Positions 34,218 to 42,901 of a stretch of 49,463 nucleotides of DNA are shown piece after piece (positions within the stretch are counted from its first letter, which is position 1; every line of letters starts with the position of its first letter). The DNA comes from DATMNI01 sp035570275 (GTDB taxonomy: Bacteria > Acidobacteriota > Terriglobia > Bryobacterales > Bryobacteraceae). Location: positions 1 through 49,463 of the forward strand of contig DATMNI010000273.1 of the NCBI GenBank assembly GCA_035570275.1, given 5' to 3'. Position numbers and translations under genes: made by a program. The notes below the pieces were generated by a model. That model made no database searches. It saw only the letters and a program-made list of their open reading frames with translations, and was not told where the DNA came from.

Positions 34218-36293
34218 ATGCGAGGCATCTCGATGCAAATCGGGGCGGCTTTCGCGTTCACCGCCGCCGCTTTCGCACAGACGACTCCGTTCACCTTGGA
34301 ACAAGTCCTCGGTGCGGCCTTCCCCTCGGAATTGACTGCCGCGCCATCAGGCGGGAAAGTCGCGTGGGTGGCGAATTCCCGCGGCGTTCGCAACATCATG
34401 GTGGCGGAACCGCCCGGCTACCAGGCGCGCCCACTCACCGCCTACCAGACCGACGATGGGCAGGAGTTGTCGGATCTGCGCTGGACGCCGGACGCAGGCG
34501 CCATTTTGTACGTGCGCGGCGGCGAGGCGAATGGCGCGGGCGAGATCCCGAATCCCACGCTTGACCCGAAAGGCGCCACCCAAGACATCTGGATCGCCGG
34601 GCTGACGGGTGGGGCAACGCGTAAGATTGCGGAGGGCAACTCGCCGGCGGTTTCGCCGAAGGGCGATCGCGTGGCTTTCATACGGCGCGGTCAAGTCTGG
34701 TGGGCCGCGTTAGGTGGGAAGCCGGATGGCAAGGCGGATGGCAGACCCGCGGCCCAGATTTTCCAGCCTCGCGGCCAATGCAGCAAGCCGGTCTGGTCGC
34801 CGGACGGGGCGCGCCTCGCCTTCGTCAACAGCCGCGGCGATCACGGGTTCATCGGGGTCTACGACGTGGCCGCCGGCTGGCTGCGCTATTTGGACCCGAG
34901 CACCGATATCGACACCGAACCCGAATGGTCGCCCGATGGCGCACGCATCGCCTTCATCCGCACCCCCAGCAATGGATTGCGCACGCCGCGTGAGCCGCAC
35001 CGTGAAGGCGAACCCTGGTCGATTCGTGTGGCCTCGGCAGAAACCGGCGCCGGGCGCGAAGTCTGGCGCGCGCAACCAGGCCCCGGCAGCGTCTTCCGCG
35101 GCGTCGGGGCGCGAAACCAGTTGCTGTGGGCCGGCGGCGGGCGAATCGTGTTTCCTTGGGAAGCCGATGGCTGGACGCACCTCTACTCAGTTCCCGCCGA
35201 ACGCGGTAAGGCCCTGCTGCTCACTCCTGGCGCATTCGAAGTGGATGATGTGACCTTGGCAGCCGGCGGCCGCGACGTGGTCTACTCATCCAATCAGGGT
35301 GACATCGACCGGCGGCATCTTTGGAAGGTCGCCGCCGCAGGTGGCACGCCCACTGCCCTCACTTCGGGCCAGGCGATCGAATGCAAACCGGTGGCAACCA
35401 GCGACGGCACCGTGGCCTTTCTGCATTCCGATGCGGCTCACCCGATGCGCCCGGCAATCCGCTCCGCCGGCGAGATTCGCGATCTGGACCCCGCCGCCAT
35501 CCCGGCCGATTTCCCGCTGCAAAAGATGGTGACGCCGCAGGCGGTGGTCTTTTCGAGCGCCGACGGCCTGCCGATCCACGGCCAGTTGTTTCTGCCTTCC
35601 AAGCCGACGCCGACTGGCAAATGGCCGGCCATGGTCTTCTTTCATGGCGGGTCGCGCCGTCAGATGCTGCTGGGTTGGCACGCCATGTATTACTACTCGA
35701 ACGCCTACGCGATGAACCAATACCTGGCCAGTCTTGGCTACGTGGTGCTTTCGGTGAACTACCGCAGCGGTATCGGCTACGGGCTCGATTTCCGCGAGGC
35801 GGTGAACTACGGCGCATCGGGCGGCGGCGAGTACAACGACGTGCAGGGTGCCGGTGTCTACCTGCGATCCCGTGCGGACGTTGACCCCGCTCGCATCGGT
35901 GCCTGGGGCGGTTCTTACGGCGGCTATCTGGTGGCCATGGCCCTGGCGCGCGCCTCCGGCCTGTTCCGCGCCGGCGTGGATTTTCACGGGGTGCACAATT
36001 GGGCCACCGAGTTGAACATTCCCGTGACCGCACCCGATTACAAAACCGCCTTCGAGTCGTCGCCCATGGCCTTTCTGAAGACATGGCGCTCACCCGTGCT
36101 GCTGATTCAGGGCGACGACGACCGCGACGTGCAGTTCAACCAGACCGTGATGCTGGCCGATGCGCTGCGCCGGCAAAACGTGGAGATCGAAGAATTGATT
36201 CTCCCCGACGAGATCCACGATTTTCTGCTGTGGCGAAGCTGGGTCGCCACCTACCGGGCCGCGGCGCAGTTCCTGGAGCGGCATTTGAAATAG
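34218..36293 (+). CDS. S9 family prolyl oligopeptidase-type serine peptidase
   Basis: This 691-residue protein is exported (signal peptide ending near AAAFAQTTPFTL). An N-terminal beta-propeller built on WD-like 'TolB' repeats (SPKGDRVAFIR, SPDGARLAFVNS, SPDGARIAFIRT) screens substrates. The alpha/beta-hydrolase domain from about 430 carries the catalytic Ser in GAWGGSYGGYLVAMAL (about 564), Asp in QGDDDRDVQF (about 632) and His in PDEIHDFLLW (about 666). SVNYRSGIGYG matches the oxyanion region. It belongs to the dipeptidyl/acylaminoacyl-peptidase group. It follows the M28 gene directly. Confidence 0.92.
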   Translation: MRGISMQIGAAFAFTAAAFAQTTPFTLEQVLGAAFPSELTAAPSGGKVAWVANSRGVRNIMVAEPPGYQARPLTAYQTDDGQELSDLRWTPDAGAILYVRGGEANGAGEIPNPTLDPKGATQDIWIAGLTGGATRKIAEGNSPAVSPKGDRVAFIRRGQVWWAALGGKPDGKADGRPAAQIFQPRGQCSKPVWSPDGARLAFVNSRGDHGFIGVYDVAAGWLRYLDPSTDIDTEPEWSPDGARIAFIRTPSNGLRTPREPHREGEPWSIRVASAETGAGREVWRAQPGPGSVFRGVGARNQLLWAGGGRIVFPWEADGWTHLYSVPAERGKALLLTPGAFEVDDVTLAAGGRDVVYSSNQGDIDRRHLWKVAAAGGTPTALTSGQAIECKPVATSDGTVAFLHSDAAHPMRPAIRSAGEIRDLDPAAIPADFPLQKMVTPQAVVFSSADGLPIHGQLFLPSKPTPTGKWPAMVFFHGGSRRQMLLGWHAMYYYSNAYAMNQYLASLGYVVLSVNYRSGIGYGLDFREAVNYGASGGGEYNDVQGAGVYLRSRADVDPARIGAWGGSYGGYLVAMALARASGLFRAGVDFHGVHNWATELNIPVTAPDYKTAFESSPMAFLKTWRSPVLLIQGDDDRDVQFNQTVMLADALRRQNVEIEELILPDEIHDFLLWRSWVATYRAAAQFLERHLK

Positions 36294-36359
36294 CCCGCCA
36301 GATTGCCCTCAATTCCCTGTCGGCGAAGTCCGCGCCTGGGAAAGTGTTCTAATGTGTGG

Positions 36360-37147
36360 ATGCGTCGTTTCGCCTCGATGGGAGCCTTGGCCGCTCTGGT
36401 TTTCTTTCTGGTCGGGCTTGCATTCATCCGGGAGGCGGGAATGCATTACGATGCCAGCTACGAAATTGCCTGTTTCTATCCCTGTGCGGGAGTAGCCTTT
36501 AAGGTGCTTCTATTGGGTCACACGATTCCAGTGATGGTGCTTCCATACCGGGCGCTTTCAAGGCGTGGCTCTACTGGCCGATTTTGCGTTACCTCGATGT
36601 ACCGGCAGTGGTTCTCCGGATACCGCTTCTATTTGTTGGCGCTATGTCCGTTTGGCTGTCGTCGCTGTTGCTGGATCGGATCTTTGGCCGGCGCGCGGCG
36701 ATCATAGGATCGTTTCTACTAGCGACAGACGCTACGTTTCTAATCGCGACCACCTACGACTTCGGGCCCATTGTTTTTCTTCATTGCTTTCTGCTTGCCG
36801 GCATACCGTATCTCGAATCTCTCAAGACGGGCCGCATCGTCACGGTCGATTGGGGTTATGCTACCACTCTCTGCCTTTTCTCCGATGGGGAGATGCCACT
36901 GGACGACATCAGTTATACGCTTCTGAATCCGTCAGAACCGGAAGCTGCCTGGATCGGAACTCTTATGAGAGATCCGGAGAACGTATTTGTTAACCACACG
37001 GAAGGAGGGGAACAATTTGCAGGCGTGCGCGCGCGCCTCGCATCGATAGCAGCGCAGGCGGGAGTCAGGGGAAAAGTTGTGAGGATCATAAGGGATCGCA
37101 ATGATCGGCCGCGATTTGAAATCGTCAGGTATCTCCCATCTCAGTAA
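36360..37147 (+). pseudogene. Broken GT39-like membrane glycosyltransferase gene
   Basis: The text begins MRRFASMGALAALVFFLVGLAFIREAGMHYDASYE, typical of the acidobacterial GT-C family that has a catalytic acidic residue in HYDASYE. At about 36548-36555 the frame shifts by one base, and the next frame continues in register with GAFKAWLYWPILRYLDVPAVVLRIPLLFVGA. The protein should then have about eight more helices. Instead it jumps at about 36795, after FLHCFLLAG, to a C-terminal domain (IVTVDWGYATTLCLFSDG). A frameshift plus an internal deletion of roughly 250 codons therefore disable it. The part after the frameshift is still open. Confidence 0.75.
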
Positions 37148-37156
37148 GATCCGTGT

Positions 37157-38623
37157 TTAGTTCCCTCCTCCTCCGCCCACAGTTTCGCGGAACTTGGCTC
37201 CGGGCGCGGGCAGCCTGGTTCCGAACTTTATGTCGACAACCGCGTTCTTTTCGAACTGGACTTCGCCGCCGCGGCCGATTACGTTGGCGTACACCGACCA
37301 GGCCATCCCGTAAATGCCGAATGCCGTGCCGACATACTTCGAGCTCTGCGCGGCCAGCGCCCCCAACATCCCAAACCCCAAAGCGCCCCCGGCCGTGCGC
37401 CCGCCCACGTTGGCTTCGCCGCCGCCATGGGCGCGGCCGGCATCGTTATCCATCGACTTGTTGGCTATGATCACGGCGATCAGCGGCGCAATGAAGCGCG
37501 TCTTGGATTCCGTGGCTTTGACACCGCCCTCCTCATCCACTTTGATCTGCGTCTTGCCGCCGCTCTCGGCCGCCTGCAGCGTAGCCGCGGTCTGCAGGGC
37601 CGGTGGTGCAGCCTGAGTCTCCCTCAAGTGCGCCACTTCCTCCGGAAGCGCCACGCGCTGGAAATTGAACCGGAGTTGGCCGCCGCGATGAAACCAGCGG
37701 GCGCGCCTGGCCACCACCACCGCGCCCGACAGCCGCGTGCCCGCCGGCAGAAGCAGTTTGTGGTCAGGCGAAAACAGCGGCTCCACGACCACCGCTTCCA
37801 CGCCCTCTCCCAGTTTCGACGAGGCCGAATCGAGCGGCGTCAGCAGGCGGGCGTGCACCACGGCGTCGGCCGCGGGTTGCGATCCGACCAGCGCCAGTGC
37901 GTCTTTTTGAACTGCGGCCGAACCGAATTCGAGGGGCTCCCGAAGCTCGGCATCGAACCGCGTACCGCGCCGCACCCATTGCGGACGGTAGGGCAATTTG
38001 GCCAGCAGAAATTCTTCGAGCTTTTCCTTTTTGTTGGGCGCGCGCACGATGTCCGCCACGCCGCGAGTGCGCGCACTAATCTGGGCATTGACCTTGTCTT
38101 GCGCCGTTTGCCGCGCGTTGCCCCACACGCCGGCGAGTACGCTGCCGTTGGCAGGCTGCGGCTGCGCGGCCGGCTGCGGCTGAGCTTTCGGCTTCTTCTT
38201 TTTGGGCGGGCTGAGGTTCACCACCGAGTTCAGACCCTCGCTTTCCGCCGTGTGGATGGCAAGCTGCCGGCCATCGGGCAGAGTCAAGGTGGTAAATTCG
38301 ACTTCCGCTTTGCAAAGCGGCGTGAAATCGCCGTTCATGATGGCGCTGGCACGCTGCCACTTGCTCACGGCCTGGACTCGGCTCACCCTCCCGTGGACGG
38401 CGGCGCCGGCGCCCACCACCTCGCGGTCGAACGCAAAGAGCGGTTCCACGAGCTTAGCTTCCACCGGTGCGCCGGCGCGTTTGGAGATCCGTTTGGTCAG
38501 GTAAACGCGAACCGGCGCACCGGAGGGAACCGTTAAGGCGATGTTGGGATTCGGGTCGTCCGCGGCGGACGCGGCGGGATGGAAAAACAGGACTACTGCA
38601 CAGGTACCAAGCGCAGCTTTCAT
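37157..38623 (-). CDS. Large secreted protein of unknown function
   Basis: This 488-residue protein starts at ATG 38623 with AAGGTGG upstream; the open frame continues further but through repeats. A signal peptide (MKAALGTCAVVLFFHPAASA) is followed by a beta-rich unit with VPSGAPVRVYLTKRISKRAGAPVEAKLVEPLFAFD, a KKKKPKAQPQPA low-complexity linker and a second, similar unit (VRRGTRFDAELREPLEF). Both units look like the beta-barrel repeats of conjugation or secretion proteins of the TrbI/VirB10 type, but I cannot assign the family. The C-terminal 100 residues are glycine-rich with a hydrophobic stretch (ALGFGMLGALAAQSSKYVGTA) and end in a GGGGG tail. It is divergent from the oxidoreductase gene across a repeat-rich region. 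Confidence 0.7.
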   Translation of the reverse strand: MKAALGTCAVVLFFHPAASAADDPNPNIALTVPSGAPVRVYLTKRISKRAGAPVEAKLVEPLFAFDREVVGAGAAVHGRVSRVQAVSKWQRASAIMNGDFTPLCKAEVEFTTLTLPDGRQLAIHTAESEGLNSVVNLSPPKKKKPKAQPQPAAQPQPANGSVLAGVWGNARQTAQDKVNAQISARTRGVADIVRAPNKKEKLEEFLLAKLPYRPQWVRRGTRFDAELREPLEFGSAAVQKDALALVGSQPAADAVVHARLLTPLDSASSKLGEGVEAVVVEPLFSPDHKLLLPAGTRLSGAVVVARRARWFHRGGQLRFNFQRVALPEEVAHLRETQAAPPALQTAATLQAAESGGKTQIKVDEEGGVKATESKTRFIAPLIAVIIANKSMDNDAGRAHGGGEANVGGRTAGGALGFGMLGALAAQSSKYVGTAFGIYGMAWSVYANVIGRGGEVQFEKNAVVDIKFGTRLPAPGAKFRETVGGGGGN

Positions 38624-38659
38624 GAGCCACCTTCGGGGTTGATGATACCAGTTCCCAAC

Positions 38660-38784
38660 GGATGCCGGATGCCGGATGCCAGATCCCGGTGAAAGGCAGC
38701 GCGCCCGGGCGGTGTTAACCGGCCACCGGCCACCGGCCACCGGCCACCGGCCACCGGCCACCGGCCCGGCCACCGGCCACCGGC
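38660..38784. repeat. Two seven-base tandem repeat arrays in a divergent promoter region
   Basis: GGATGCC occurs three times at 38660-38680. About nine copies of CCGGCCA follow at 38719-38784, one of them shortened. Both arrays have seven-base periodicity. They lie between two divergent gene starts (38623 and 38829), where promoters must be, and may vary in copy number. Confidence 0.8.
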
Positions 38785-38828
38785 ATCCGTTCTTCAGCTT
38801 CCTGTTATCATCGAACTCTGGAGGTCCC

Positions 38829-40127
38829 ATGTCGGATGAACTGAATCGGCGTAGTTTTCTGAAGGCGGCCGCGATTGCCGCAGGCCCGGCCGCGATGGCG
38901 GCGCACGCCGCCAATGACAAAGTGAATGTCGGGTGGATCGGCGTGGGCACGCGCGGCTACGCGGGCCTGGATTGGCTGCACACCGCGGCCGCCAACGAGG
39001 TGCAGATCACCGCGATCTGCGATACCTACCAGGGCAACATCGCGCGCGCACAAGACCGCATGCAGACCATCTGGGGCAACAAGCCCAAGACCCATGTGGA
39101 CTACCGCGAACTGCTGGCCGACAAGTCGATCGACGCCGTCTACATCATGACACCGGAGCACCTCCACCACGACATGGCGATCGCGGCGCTGAAGGCCGGC
39201 AAGCACGTCTACATCGAAAAGCCGCTGGCCCACACCATTGAGGAAGGCTTCGACATCGTAAGGGCGTGGGAGAAGTCCGGCAAGATCGTGCAGGTGGGCA
39301 CGCAAAATCGCAGTTCGTCTCTTTATAAGAAAGCCAAGGAACTGATCGCCCAGGGCATGGTGGGCGATGTTCATTTCGTGCGCGCCTTCTGGTATCGTAA
39401 CGGGCTGCCCAACGAACCGTCATGGCGCTACGCGATCCCACCCGAGGCCACTCCCCAGAACACCGACTGGAACCGCTTTCTGGGCACCGCGCCGAAACAC
39501 GACTGGGACCCCCAGCGCTACTTCCAGTGGCGCCTCTATTGGGATTATTCGGGCGGCATCTCGACCGACCTTCTGGTCCACCAGACCGACATCGTCAATT
39601 TCATGCTCGGTAAGACGGTGCCGAAGAGCTGCATCGCCAGCGGCGGCATTTATCGTTGGACCGACAAGAGCGACGACCGCGACGTGCCCGACTGCCTCAG
39701 CGCCGTCTACGATTATTCCGACAAGATGCAGCTCAACTACAGTTGCTACCTGGGAAACGAGTTCTTCGGCTATGGCGAAGAGCTTTGCGGCAATGAAGGC
39801 ACTATCCGGGTGATGAATCGGCAGGACCTTTATTTCGAACCCGAATCCTATAATTCACGGCGTCCCAACGCACCTAACCGAGCGCCGGAAGCCATCAAGT
39901 CGCGGGCGGCCATCCACATCAACGGTCCCCAGGAGTTCAAGGAATCCGACGGCGCCATCAACCACTTCCGCAATTTCATTCAGTCGGTGCTAGGCAAGGA
40001 ACAGCCGATCGCGCCGCCGCCGGTGGGCCAGCAGGCCGCGATTTCCGGCCACATGGCCACGCTGTCGTTCAAGAACCAGAAGAAAGTGCTCTGGGACGAC
40101 GCGGCCAACAAATACCACTTCGCCTGA
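38829..40127 (+). CDS. Gfo/Idh/MocA family oxidoreductase with Tat signal
   Basis: This 432-residue protein is an NAD(P)-dependent sugar or polyol dehydrogenase-type protein. The N-terminus NRRSFLKAAAIAAGPAAMAAHA is a Tat signal (twin Arg, then FLK), so it is exported folded, with cofactor bound. The Rossmann domain has VGWIGVGTRGYAG and ITAICDTYQG. The family motif is HVYIEKPLAHTIEEG, where Lys of EKP is catalytic. QVGTQNRSS, WDYSGGISTDLLVHQTDIVNFML and CYLGNEFFGYGEEL follow. GGAGGT precedes the ATG at 38829. Exported members are frequent in acidobacteria and planctomycetes and are poorly understood. A membrane protein gene follows 28 bases on. Confidence 0.9.
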   Translation: MSDELNRRSFLKAAAIAAGPAAMAAHAANDKVNVGWIGVGTRGYAGLDWLHTAAANEVQITAICDTYQGNIARAQDRMQTIWGNKPKTHVDYRELLADKSIDAVYIMTPEHLHHDMAIAALKAGKHVYIEKPLAHTIEEGFDIVRAWEKSGKIVQVGTQNRSSSLYKKAKELIAQGMVGDVHFVRAFWYRNGLPNEPSWRYAIPPEATPQNTDWNRFLGTAPKHDWDPQRYFQWRLYWDYSGGISTDLLVHQTDIVNFMLGKTVPKSCIASGGIYRWTDKSDDRDVPDCLSAVYDYSDKMQLNYSCYLGNEFFGYGEELCGNEGTIRVMNRQDLYFEPESYNSRRPNAPNRAPEAIKSRAAIHINGPQEFKESDGAINHFRNFIQSVLGKEQPIAPPPVGQQAAISGHMATLSFKNQKKVLWDDAANKYHFA

Positions 40128-40155
40128 GCGGGCGCCGCGTCGCGAGTGAAGCCTT

Positions 40156-41247
40156 ATGGCCCCTGTTGACCGAGCTGGCGCCCAAACGGTTGCCCAATTG
40201 GCCACCCAGACGGCCGTCCCGCGGCCCGCATTCCGCTGGATTATCAGCCGTGGTGTGGACCTTTCCCTGGTCAGCGGCAGCGTGCTGGCCGGTTACGCCT
40301 ATCTGCTGCTCTACACCGTGGTCCACGTGAAGATTTCGTACCTCTGGTGGTTCTGGTCGGTGGGCTTCGACGGCACGCATATCTTCGCCACCGCCAGCCG
40401 CACGTTTTTCGATAATGAAGCCCGCGCGCGCAACCGCAAGCTGTTCTTCGGCAGCCTGCTGTTCTTCTTCGCCCTCGGGCCGGCGCTGGTGCTGGCCGGC
40501 CTCAAGGGCTACCTCTACCTGTTGGTGGGCGTGTGGGCCTACTATCACGTGATCCGCCAGCATTACGGGTTCATGGTGCTGTACAAGGTGAAGAATCGGG
40601 ACTTGCGTCCGCTGGATAACAAGCTCGACCGCATTTTCATCGGTGTGATGCTGGTCTTCCCGCCGTTCCACCGGTTCTTCATTCATCACCCCGAAGAACT
40701 CGGCATCAAGCTGGCGTTCCCCAGGTTTGTACTGGAAAGCTTGGAACCAGTGATGTGGGCGCTGGTGGCAGCCACCGTCGCGGTCTATCTGGCGCGGCAG
40801 GTGGTTCGCTATCGCGCGGGCGATTCGCTCGACGTGCCCAAGCAACTGCTTTTCGCGGCGATCATTCCGCTGCACTGGCTGACCTTCGCGTACATGAGCT
40901 GGCAGGCCGCCGTGCCCACCGTAACCATCGTGCACAACTTGCAGTACCACGCGCTGGTGTGGTTCCACAATCGTAACCGGTACACAGGCAACCGGTACGC
41001 GGCTGACGGCGGCACGGCACGGCACGGGCGCATTCCCGGCGCGGTGAGCCGCAGCCTGCTGGCCTACGCCGCCGCCGGTTTGGTGTTCAGCCTGGCCTAC
41101 CGGATACCGGGATTCCAGTTGGGCCAAGTGTCCGACCTGGCGTTTGGCTTCTTCTGCGGTTTCGGATTGACGCATTATTACCTGGACAGCCGCATCTGGC
41201 GGGTGCGCCACGATCCGGGGCTGCGGGAAGCACTGCAGTTGGCATAG
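40156..41247 (+). CDS. His-rich multi-pass membrane protein, function unknown
   Basis: This 363-residue protein has about eight hydrophobic segments. Histidines sit in patterned positions at the ends of helices: GTHIFAT, VWAYYHVIRQHYGF, IPLHWLTFA, TIVHNLQYHALVWFHNRNRY and GLTHYYLDSRIWRVRHDP. Such clusters are typical of membrane-bound di-iron or mono-iron oxygenases, for example Brp/Blh carotene cleavage enzymes or lipid desaturases. The resemblance is to the general pattern only, and no full motif matches. It follows a Tat-exported oxidoreductase with the same orientation and may be co-transcribed. A REP-like repeat lies 20 bases downstream. I recognise no named family with certainty. Confidence 0.7.
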   Translation: MAPVDRAGAQTVAQLATQTAVPRPAFRWIISRGVDLSLVSGSVLAGYAYLLLYTVVHVKISYLWWFWSVGFDGTHIFATASRTFFDNEARARNRKLFFGSLLFFFALGPALVLAGLKGYLYLLVGVWAYYHVIRQHYGFMVLYKVKNRDLRPLDNKLDRIFIGVMLVFPPFHRFFIHHPEELGIKLAFPRFVLESLEPVMWALVAATVAVYLARQVVRYRAGDSLDVPKQLLFAAIIPLHWLTFAYMSWQAAVPTVTIVHNLQYHALVWFHNRNRYTGNRYAADGGTARHGRIPGAVSRSLLAYAAAGLVFSLAYRIPGFQLGQVSDLAFGFFCGFGLTHYYLDSRIWRVRHDPGLREALQLA

Positions 41248-41271
41248 GACCCTGGCGGGGCCACGCGGCAG

Positions 41272-41382
41272 GCGGAAGAACGATCCGCCGGACTCTCGAA
41301 AGTCGCTTGTGGAAGTTCGGCTGCGCGCCAACTCCCGGCGGGCGGATTGCTAATCCGCCGCAGCTTGCCAAGCTTCCCCACA
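41272..41382. repeat. Degenerate REPIN
   Basis: The right part (41341-41382) is clear: GGCGGATTGCTAATCCGCC, GCAGCTTGCCAAGCTTCCCCAC. The left part (41272-41290, GGCGGAAGAACGATCCGCC) is a degenerate REP in the other orientation. The 50-base spacer is unlike those at 31.7 and 47.4 kb. No gene lies between this repeat and the fragment at 41460. Confidence 0.7.
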
Positions 41383-41459
41383 TAGCGCCACGGGCGATCT
41401 CAATCCCAATTCGACTGACACCCTGACTATAACGGTCAGCCGGAATCCGGCAAGGGACC

Positions 41460-41545
41460 GGTCCAATCTTCCCGCGGACCGAATCCACCTGCCTGGCGCT
41501 CACCACGGCGCTCTATTACACCCCCAGCGGACGCTCCAGAAGCCG
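41460..41545 (+). pseudogene. 86-base fragment of an S41 peptidase gene
   Basis: This segment reads like the reverse complement of about 27620-27712 in the intact S41 peptidase gene, including a 48-base run identical from GCCTGGCGCTCACCACGG to ACGCTCCA. It encodes TGLALTTALYYTPSGRS-like text in the plus direction. A four-base gap (GGTC) upstream and a second gap near the end break the frame. It is a relic of a different region of the same gene family as the fragment at 22878. Confidence 0.75.
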
Positions 41546-41627
41546 CAATTTCGCAACCGTCGGGCTTGCTATTGCATGCCGGCTTATCCCGGCGCACAAT
41601 CTGCACCACAAAGAGGTCGCGGCCGGG

Positions 41628-42341
41628 TCAAGCCGCGTCCCGGCGCCGCTTCCACTCAAACAACACCACCCCTGCTGCCACCGACACGTTCAGCGAAGAA
41701 ATCTTCCCCGCCACCGGTATCCGCACCAGCATGTCGCAATGTTTGCGCACCTGCTCGTGCAGGCCCTTGCCTTCGCCGCCCAGCACCAGCACAGTGGGAG
41801 ACGCGTAATCAACCAAAGCGTACGATTGGTGGCCGCGCTCGTCAAGCCCGTAAATCCAGAAGCCGCGCTCCTTCAGGTCTTCCAGCGTGCGGTTGACGTT
41901 GGTGACGCGGACGATCGGCAAATGTTCCATGGCCCCCGCGGCCACCTTCGCGACCACATCCGTGACGCCGGCGGCGCGGCGCTCGGGGACGATCACGGCG
42001 CCGGCGCCGGCGGCATGCGCTGTCCGCACGATGGCGCCGAGATTGTGCGGGTCTTCCACGCCATCGAGCACCACCAGCAACTCCGCGGAAGCCACGGCTT
42101 CAAACTCGGTATACTTGCGGACGGCGCCCAGCGCCACTACGCCCTGGTGCGCGCTGGATCCGGCCAGCCGATCCAGCGACGATCGTGGCTCAAAACGTAC
42201 CGGCACGCCGTTGCGGCGCGCCAGGTCGATGATTTCCTGCAGCCGCGGTCCGCCGGCGCCCTGCACGATGTGCAACCGCTCCAGCGGGTGATGCGCGCGC
42301 AGGGCTTCGGCCACCGGATGGATGCCGCTGAGAACGGGCAT
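41628..42341 (-). CDS. rlmB: 23S rRNA (guanosine-2'-O)-methyltransferase RlmB (TrmH/SpoU type)
   Basis: This 237-residue protein is a SPOUT methyltransferase that modifies the ribose of a 23S rRNA guanosine. The N-terminal substrate-binding domain has SGIHPVAEALRAH, and the SPOUT domain has the three motifs in order: LDGVEDPHNLGAIVRTAHAAGA (motif 1), LVLGGEGKGLHEQVRKHCD (motif 2) and VRIPVAGKISSLNVSVAAGVVLFE (motif 3), which make the trefoil knot that binds S-adenosylmethionine. ATG at 42341 fits the family start. It follows the AhpD-like gene by 19 bases on the same strand. Confidence 0.92.
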   Translation of the reverse strand: MPVLSGIHPVAEALRAHHPLERLHIVQGAGGPRLQEIIDLARRNGVPVRFEPRSSLDRLAGSSAHQGVVALGAVRKYTEFEAVASAELLVVLDGVEDPHNLGAIVRTAHAAGAGAVIVPERRAAGVTDVVAKVAAGAMEHLPIVRVTNVNRTLEDLKERGFWIYGLDERGHQSYALVDYASPTVLVLGGEGKGLHEQVRKHCDMLVRIPVAGKISSLNVSVAAGVVLFEWKRRRDAA

Positions 42342-42360
42342 GGGAGCACTATCCGGCCGG

Positions 42361-42861
42361 CTACGGCAGAATGCCCAAACCGTTGTTGAACCGGTTGGTC
42401 CAGTTCGCCGTGGCGGCCACCAGGGTGAGTTCCACAATCTGTTCGTCGTTGAAATGCGCGGCCAGCGCGTCGCGTGTAGTGGCCGCGGCGGCGGTGCGAG
42501 TCAGTTCGCGCGCATAGCGGATGGCCGCCAGTTCCGGCTGTGAAAAGCCCTCGTCCGTGCCGGCCTGCAGGGACTGCATTTCGGGTTCGGTGATCCCCGC
42601 CTTCTGTCCGGCGGTGGTATGAGCCAAGGTGCAGAAGGCACAGTGGTTGGTGTAGGAGCAGGTCAGGTAGACGAGTTCCTTGGTGCGGCGGTCCACCGAT
42701 CCCGGCCCCATCACCGCTCCATAAAACGGCACAAAGGCCTTGAGCACCTCGGGCCGGTTGGCCATGACACGGAAGAAAAAGTTCGCCTGCTTACCGCGGG
42801 CCTCCAGGCTGGCCAGGAACTCGTTTTCCGCGGGATCCACGGTCTTGATCGTTGACGTCAT
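42361..42861 (-). CDS. AhpD-like carboxymuconolactone decarboxylase-family protein
   Basis: This 166-residue protein has the AhpD core. The CxxC pair lies in TNHCAFCTLAHTTAGQKAG, with the proton-relay His three residues on. The N-terminal part (RPEVLKAFVPFYGAVMG) and DRRTKELVYLTCS are typical of the CMD family. Such proteins reduce peroxides with lipoyl partners or play unknown redox roles. ATG at 42861 is preferred over upstream codons that overlap the Nudix gene. It is probably co-transcribed with rlmB and the Nudix gene. Confidence 0.87.
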   Translation of the reverse strand: MTSTIKTVDPAENEFLASLEARGKQANFFFRVMANRPEVLKAFVPFYGAVMGPGSVDRRTKELVYLTCSYTNHCAFCTLAHTTAGQKAGITEPEMQSLQAGTDEGFSQPELAAIRYARELTRTAAAATTRDALAAHFNDEQIVELTLVAATANWTNRFNNGLGILP

Positions 42862-42901
42862 ATAGGACCAGTATAGAAAGATAGCACCAGTATGGAAAGA
42901 C

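Noticed and set aside
38719..38784. Possible CRISPR array
   Set aside because: The units are seven bases long and contiguous, without spacers, so this is a simple tandem repeat.
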